DNA of 36,933 nucleotides, taken from positions 1,341,655-1,378,587 of the forward strand of contig NZ_CM001373.1 of assembly GCF_000236165.1 (NCBI RefSeq). The letters are read 5' to 3'. The position numbers and the translations under genes were made by a program. This DNA is from Fluoribacter dumoffii NY 23. GTDB lineage: Bacteria; Pseudomonadota; Gammaproteobacteria; Legionellales; Legionellaceae. Numbering within the stretch: position 1 is the stretch's first letter; each line of letters starts with the position of its first letter. The notes below the pieces were generated by a model. The model worked only from the letters and a program-made list of their open reading frames with translations, had not been told where the DNA came from and made no database searches. Shown here piece after piece: positions 35,314 to 36,933 of the stretch.

Positions 35314-36132
35314 ATGAAATGGAATTTATTTTATCCAGGTATTACTGCGTTATTGCTTGTCTGCCATGGCCAATCCTTCTCAAGGGATAATGAAATGACA
35401 CGTAATCCTGTGCCGCACTCTGTTTCCCCTACTCAAAATAATTGGTTTGTATCCCTTGGAGGCGGCGCTCAATTTCCTGATCTAAATTCCCATATGAAAG
35501 TAAATAATGGCTCAGGTTTCCCACATCCGTTTGATTATGATCGGTATGCAATCACTAGTGATAATGGCGGTGTCATTGCAGCATCTGCAGGCAGGCGTTG
35601 GCAAAATGATAGTTTCTGGTTCCCCTCTTATTCATTGAGTGTTTTCTGGCAATATTTCTTCAAAACTCATCTTCGTGGTGAAATAACCCAATATTCCTTA
35701 CCGGAGTTTACAAACTACAATTACAATTTGGATTTTACTTCCAATCTTTTATTGGCGTCAGGAAAAATTAATCTGTTTCGATATGGAATATTTTCACCTT
35801 ATGTTAATGGCGGTATAGGAAGTTCTTTCAATGATGTATCTAATTATCGTGAACATGCGTTAGCTGGAATAACTCCGCGAGTCAGTCCTGGATTTAGAGG
35901 TTCTAATACCAGTGAGTTTGCTTATAATATTGGTGCTGGTATTGAAGTACAATTTTTACCGCAACTCATTTTCTCTTTAGGTTATATTTACCAGGATTTA
36001 GGTCCTGTCTCTGGAGGTAAGGGTGTGGATACCTGGACTGAACAATCCTTAAATCCTGGCTCTTATCGTTCCAATGAAGTTTTAGTCACCGCAACCTATC
36101 TTTTTGGGGCAGAGAAAAACGATATAAAATAA
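35314..36132 (+). CDS. Outer-membrane beta-barrel protein, function unknown
   Basis: A 272-residue protein with a signal peptide (KWNLFYPGITALLLVCHGQSFS, of which the hydrophobic part is about residues 8-18; cut near 23). The mature sequence alternates hydrophobic and polar residues in short strands (NWFVSLGGGAQFPD, LSVFWQYFFKTHLRGEITQY, INLFRYGIFSPYVNGGIGSS, LIFSLGYIYQDLG) and ends in VLVTATYLFGAEKNDIK, so the usual terminal-aromatic strand is followed by a short polar tail. It resembles small OmpW/OmpA-transmembrane-like barrels of Legionella, but I cannot name the family. A TTG start at 35302 is possible; ATG 35314 is preferred. It is the only plus-strand gene among truA and fimV and has its own A/T-rich upstream region (35035-35313). 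Confidence 0.72.
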   Translation: MKWNLFYPGITALLLVCHGQSFSRDNEMTRNPVPHSVSPTQNNWFVSLGGGAQFPDLNSHMKVNNGSGFPHPFDYDRYAITSDNGGVIAASAGRRWQNDSFWFPSYSLSVFWQYFFKTHLRGEITQYSLPEFTNYNYNLDFTSNLLLASGKINLFRYGIFSPYVNGGIGSSFNDVSNYREHALAGITPRVSPGFRGSNTSEFAYNIGAGIEVQFLPQLIFSLGYIYQDLGPVSGGKGVDTWTEQSLNPGSYRSNEVLVTATYLFGAEKNDIK

Positions 36133-36173
36133 AAAATTAAAAGCAGGTATGAGAATCCATGCGCCTGTCCTGT

Positions 36174-36933
36174 TTATGACCCAGACTTTCCTTTGATCTC
36201 ATCGATTAAGCGCTGCGCTTCTTCTTTTTGTGAACTCGTTCCATGTTCTATGACTTCATTTAAAGAATTTAATGCAGATTCTATATCTTCCATCCCTATA
36301 TAAGTTCTTGCTAATGCCAGTAGGGTATCTAAAGCTTTTTTGTTCTTTAAATTAGAAAGATCCCTGCCATTTTCTTCCTGTGGTGTTTGTACCAATTCAG
36401 TTGGTTCCGAAGAAATAAAATCTAGAGTATTTTCATCCTTGCTGAACAGTTTTTGAGCAACATCTTCTTTTGGAGGCTGTGGCTCTGTAAGCAAATGATG
36501 GAGACCTGATTCAAATTCGAGAAGGTTATCATCTTGAGACACCTCGCTTTCCGCTTTTTTACCCTCAACTTGAGGAGAGGATATGTGTTCATCTTCAGCC
36601 GGTGCAATTTCCAATAAGTGCTCTTTATCTGCTGTTGCAAAAGGAGTCTCAATGGAAAGAGACCCCTGTTCCGGAGGTCCACTAACCCGCTCTGTATCCG
36701 CCTTTTCTGGGGGATAAACTATTTGTTCGGAAAGAGTTGAACCGTTGTTGGAAGAGGTCTCTGTTTTTTCTTCTGACTCAAAATCTAACCCAGGCGCAAT
36801 TTCCAAGGGCGGAAGTTCGGATTTTAGCTTGAGTTCGAGGTCTGATTCTGATTGCGGTTTCAAATCTGGCTCATGTTTTAACTCGGGTTTAGGTTTTAAC
36901 TCGGGTTTAGGTTTCAACTCAGGCTCAGATTTC
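36174..36933 (-). CDS. fimV: FimV-type protein, C-terminal part (cut by window edge)
   Basis: FimV is a large inner-membrane, peptidoglycan-associated hub that organises type IV pili, polar localisation and cAMP signalling in Pseudomonas. Only the last ~250 residues are here. The C-terminal FimV domain is clear: LLALARTYIGMEDIESALNS and LNEVIEHGTSSQKEEAQRLI, the usual 'L-D-L-A-R-A-Y-I-D-M-G-D' helix pair, ending IKGKSGS. Upstream is a long acidic, Pro/Glu/Ser-rich low-complexity region with LKPKPE repeats. The frame is open to the edge; TTG at 36917 is leucine in the repeat and not a start. Its position next to truA matches the conserved fimV-truA order. Confidence 0.88.
   Translation of the reverse strand, partial: KSEPELKPKPELKPKPELKHEPDLKPQSESDLELKLKSELPPLEIAPGLDFESEEKTETSSNNGSTLSEQIVYPPEKADTERVSGPPEQGSLSIETPFATADKEHLLEIAPAEDEHISSPQVEGKKAESEVSQDDNLLEFESGLHHLLTEPQPPKEDVAQKLFSKDENTLDFISSEPTELVQTPQEENGRDLSNLKNKKALDTLLALARTYIGMEDIESALNSLNEVIEHGTSSQKEEAQRLIDEIKGKSGS
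36858..36933 (-). repeat. 18-bp tandem repeats within fimV
   Basis: Four 18-base units (36858, 36876, 36894 and 36912 starts) encode a six-residue Leu-Lys-Pro-x-Pro/Ser-Glu motif; the two central units are identical (TTTTAACTCGGGTTTAGG). The array runs off the window edge, so its full size is unknown. Such arrays vary in number between strains. Confidence 0.8.

Noticed and set aside
36902..36917. TTG at 36917 as the start of a 247-residue gene
   Set aside because: The frame continues upstream through the same LKPKPE repeat to the edge; this is the tail of fimV.

Overview
The window looks like a chromosomal segment of a flagellated Legionella species, probably not L. pneumophila itself. The reasons are the low-GC gamma-proteobacterial codon use, an Lsp-type secretin/ATPase pair (gspD-gspE) standing apart from other type II secretion genes, an EnhA-like L,D-transpeptidase beside the flagellin cluster, and the overall order of housekeeping genes. 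Nothing in it looks like phage, IS elements, CRISPR or rRNA.

Layout. 1-1688 (minus): folC (cut by the left edge) and accD. 1979-6035 (plus): flagellin cluster fliC-flaG-fliD-fliS behind a near-consensus sigma-28 promoter. 6333-9593: an unrecognised secreted Ser/Thr-rich protein, an EnhA-like LysM/YkuD protein and an MFS transporter. 9749-14186: tightly packed miaB-rluD-pgeF-htrA, covering tRNA thiomethylation, 23S rRNA pseudouridylation, a purine nucleoside phosphorylase/laccase-fold enzyme and a periplasmic protease. 14331-19577: an accessory-looking stretch with an orphan protein carrying a C-terminal membrane anchor, tRNA-Met, two overlapping GNAT acetyltransferases (one AAC(6')-like), a purine permease, a RibD/DHFR-fold protein, a small orphan and a His-rich 74-residue peptide. 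19903-23762: gspD-gspE of type II secretion. 24051-28210: a three-gene tripartite efflux operon (lipoprotein outer-membrane factor, HlyD/EmrA adaptor, EmrB-like MFS pump). 28291-36933 (mostly minus): cysS, glnS, trpA, trpB, trpF, truA and the 3' end of fimV, with an outer-membrane beta-barrel gene on the plus strand between truA and fimV.

The two ends belong together. fimV-truA-trpF-trpB-trpA on the right and accD-folC on the left lie on the same strand and resemble the two halves of a cluster that is contiguous in many gamma-proteobacteria. Everything between about 1.7 and 31.5 kb therefore looks inserted, or rearranged into place, between trpA and accD.

I do not see a clearly new multi-gene system. 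The best candidates for new biology are single genes and sites: the orphan at 14331-15308, which has features of a Dot/Icm effector; the SPOR domain at the front of GspD; the secreted protein at 6333-6977; the His-rich peptide at 19353-19577; and several dyads (6135-6152, 6991-7056, 23939-23957) together with REP-like elements.
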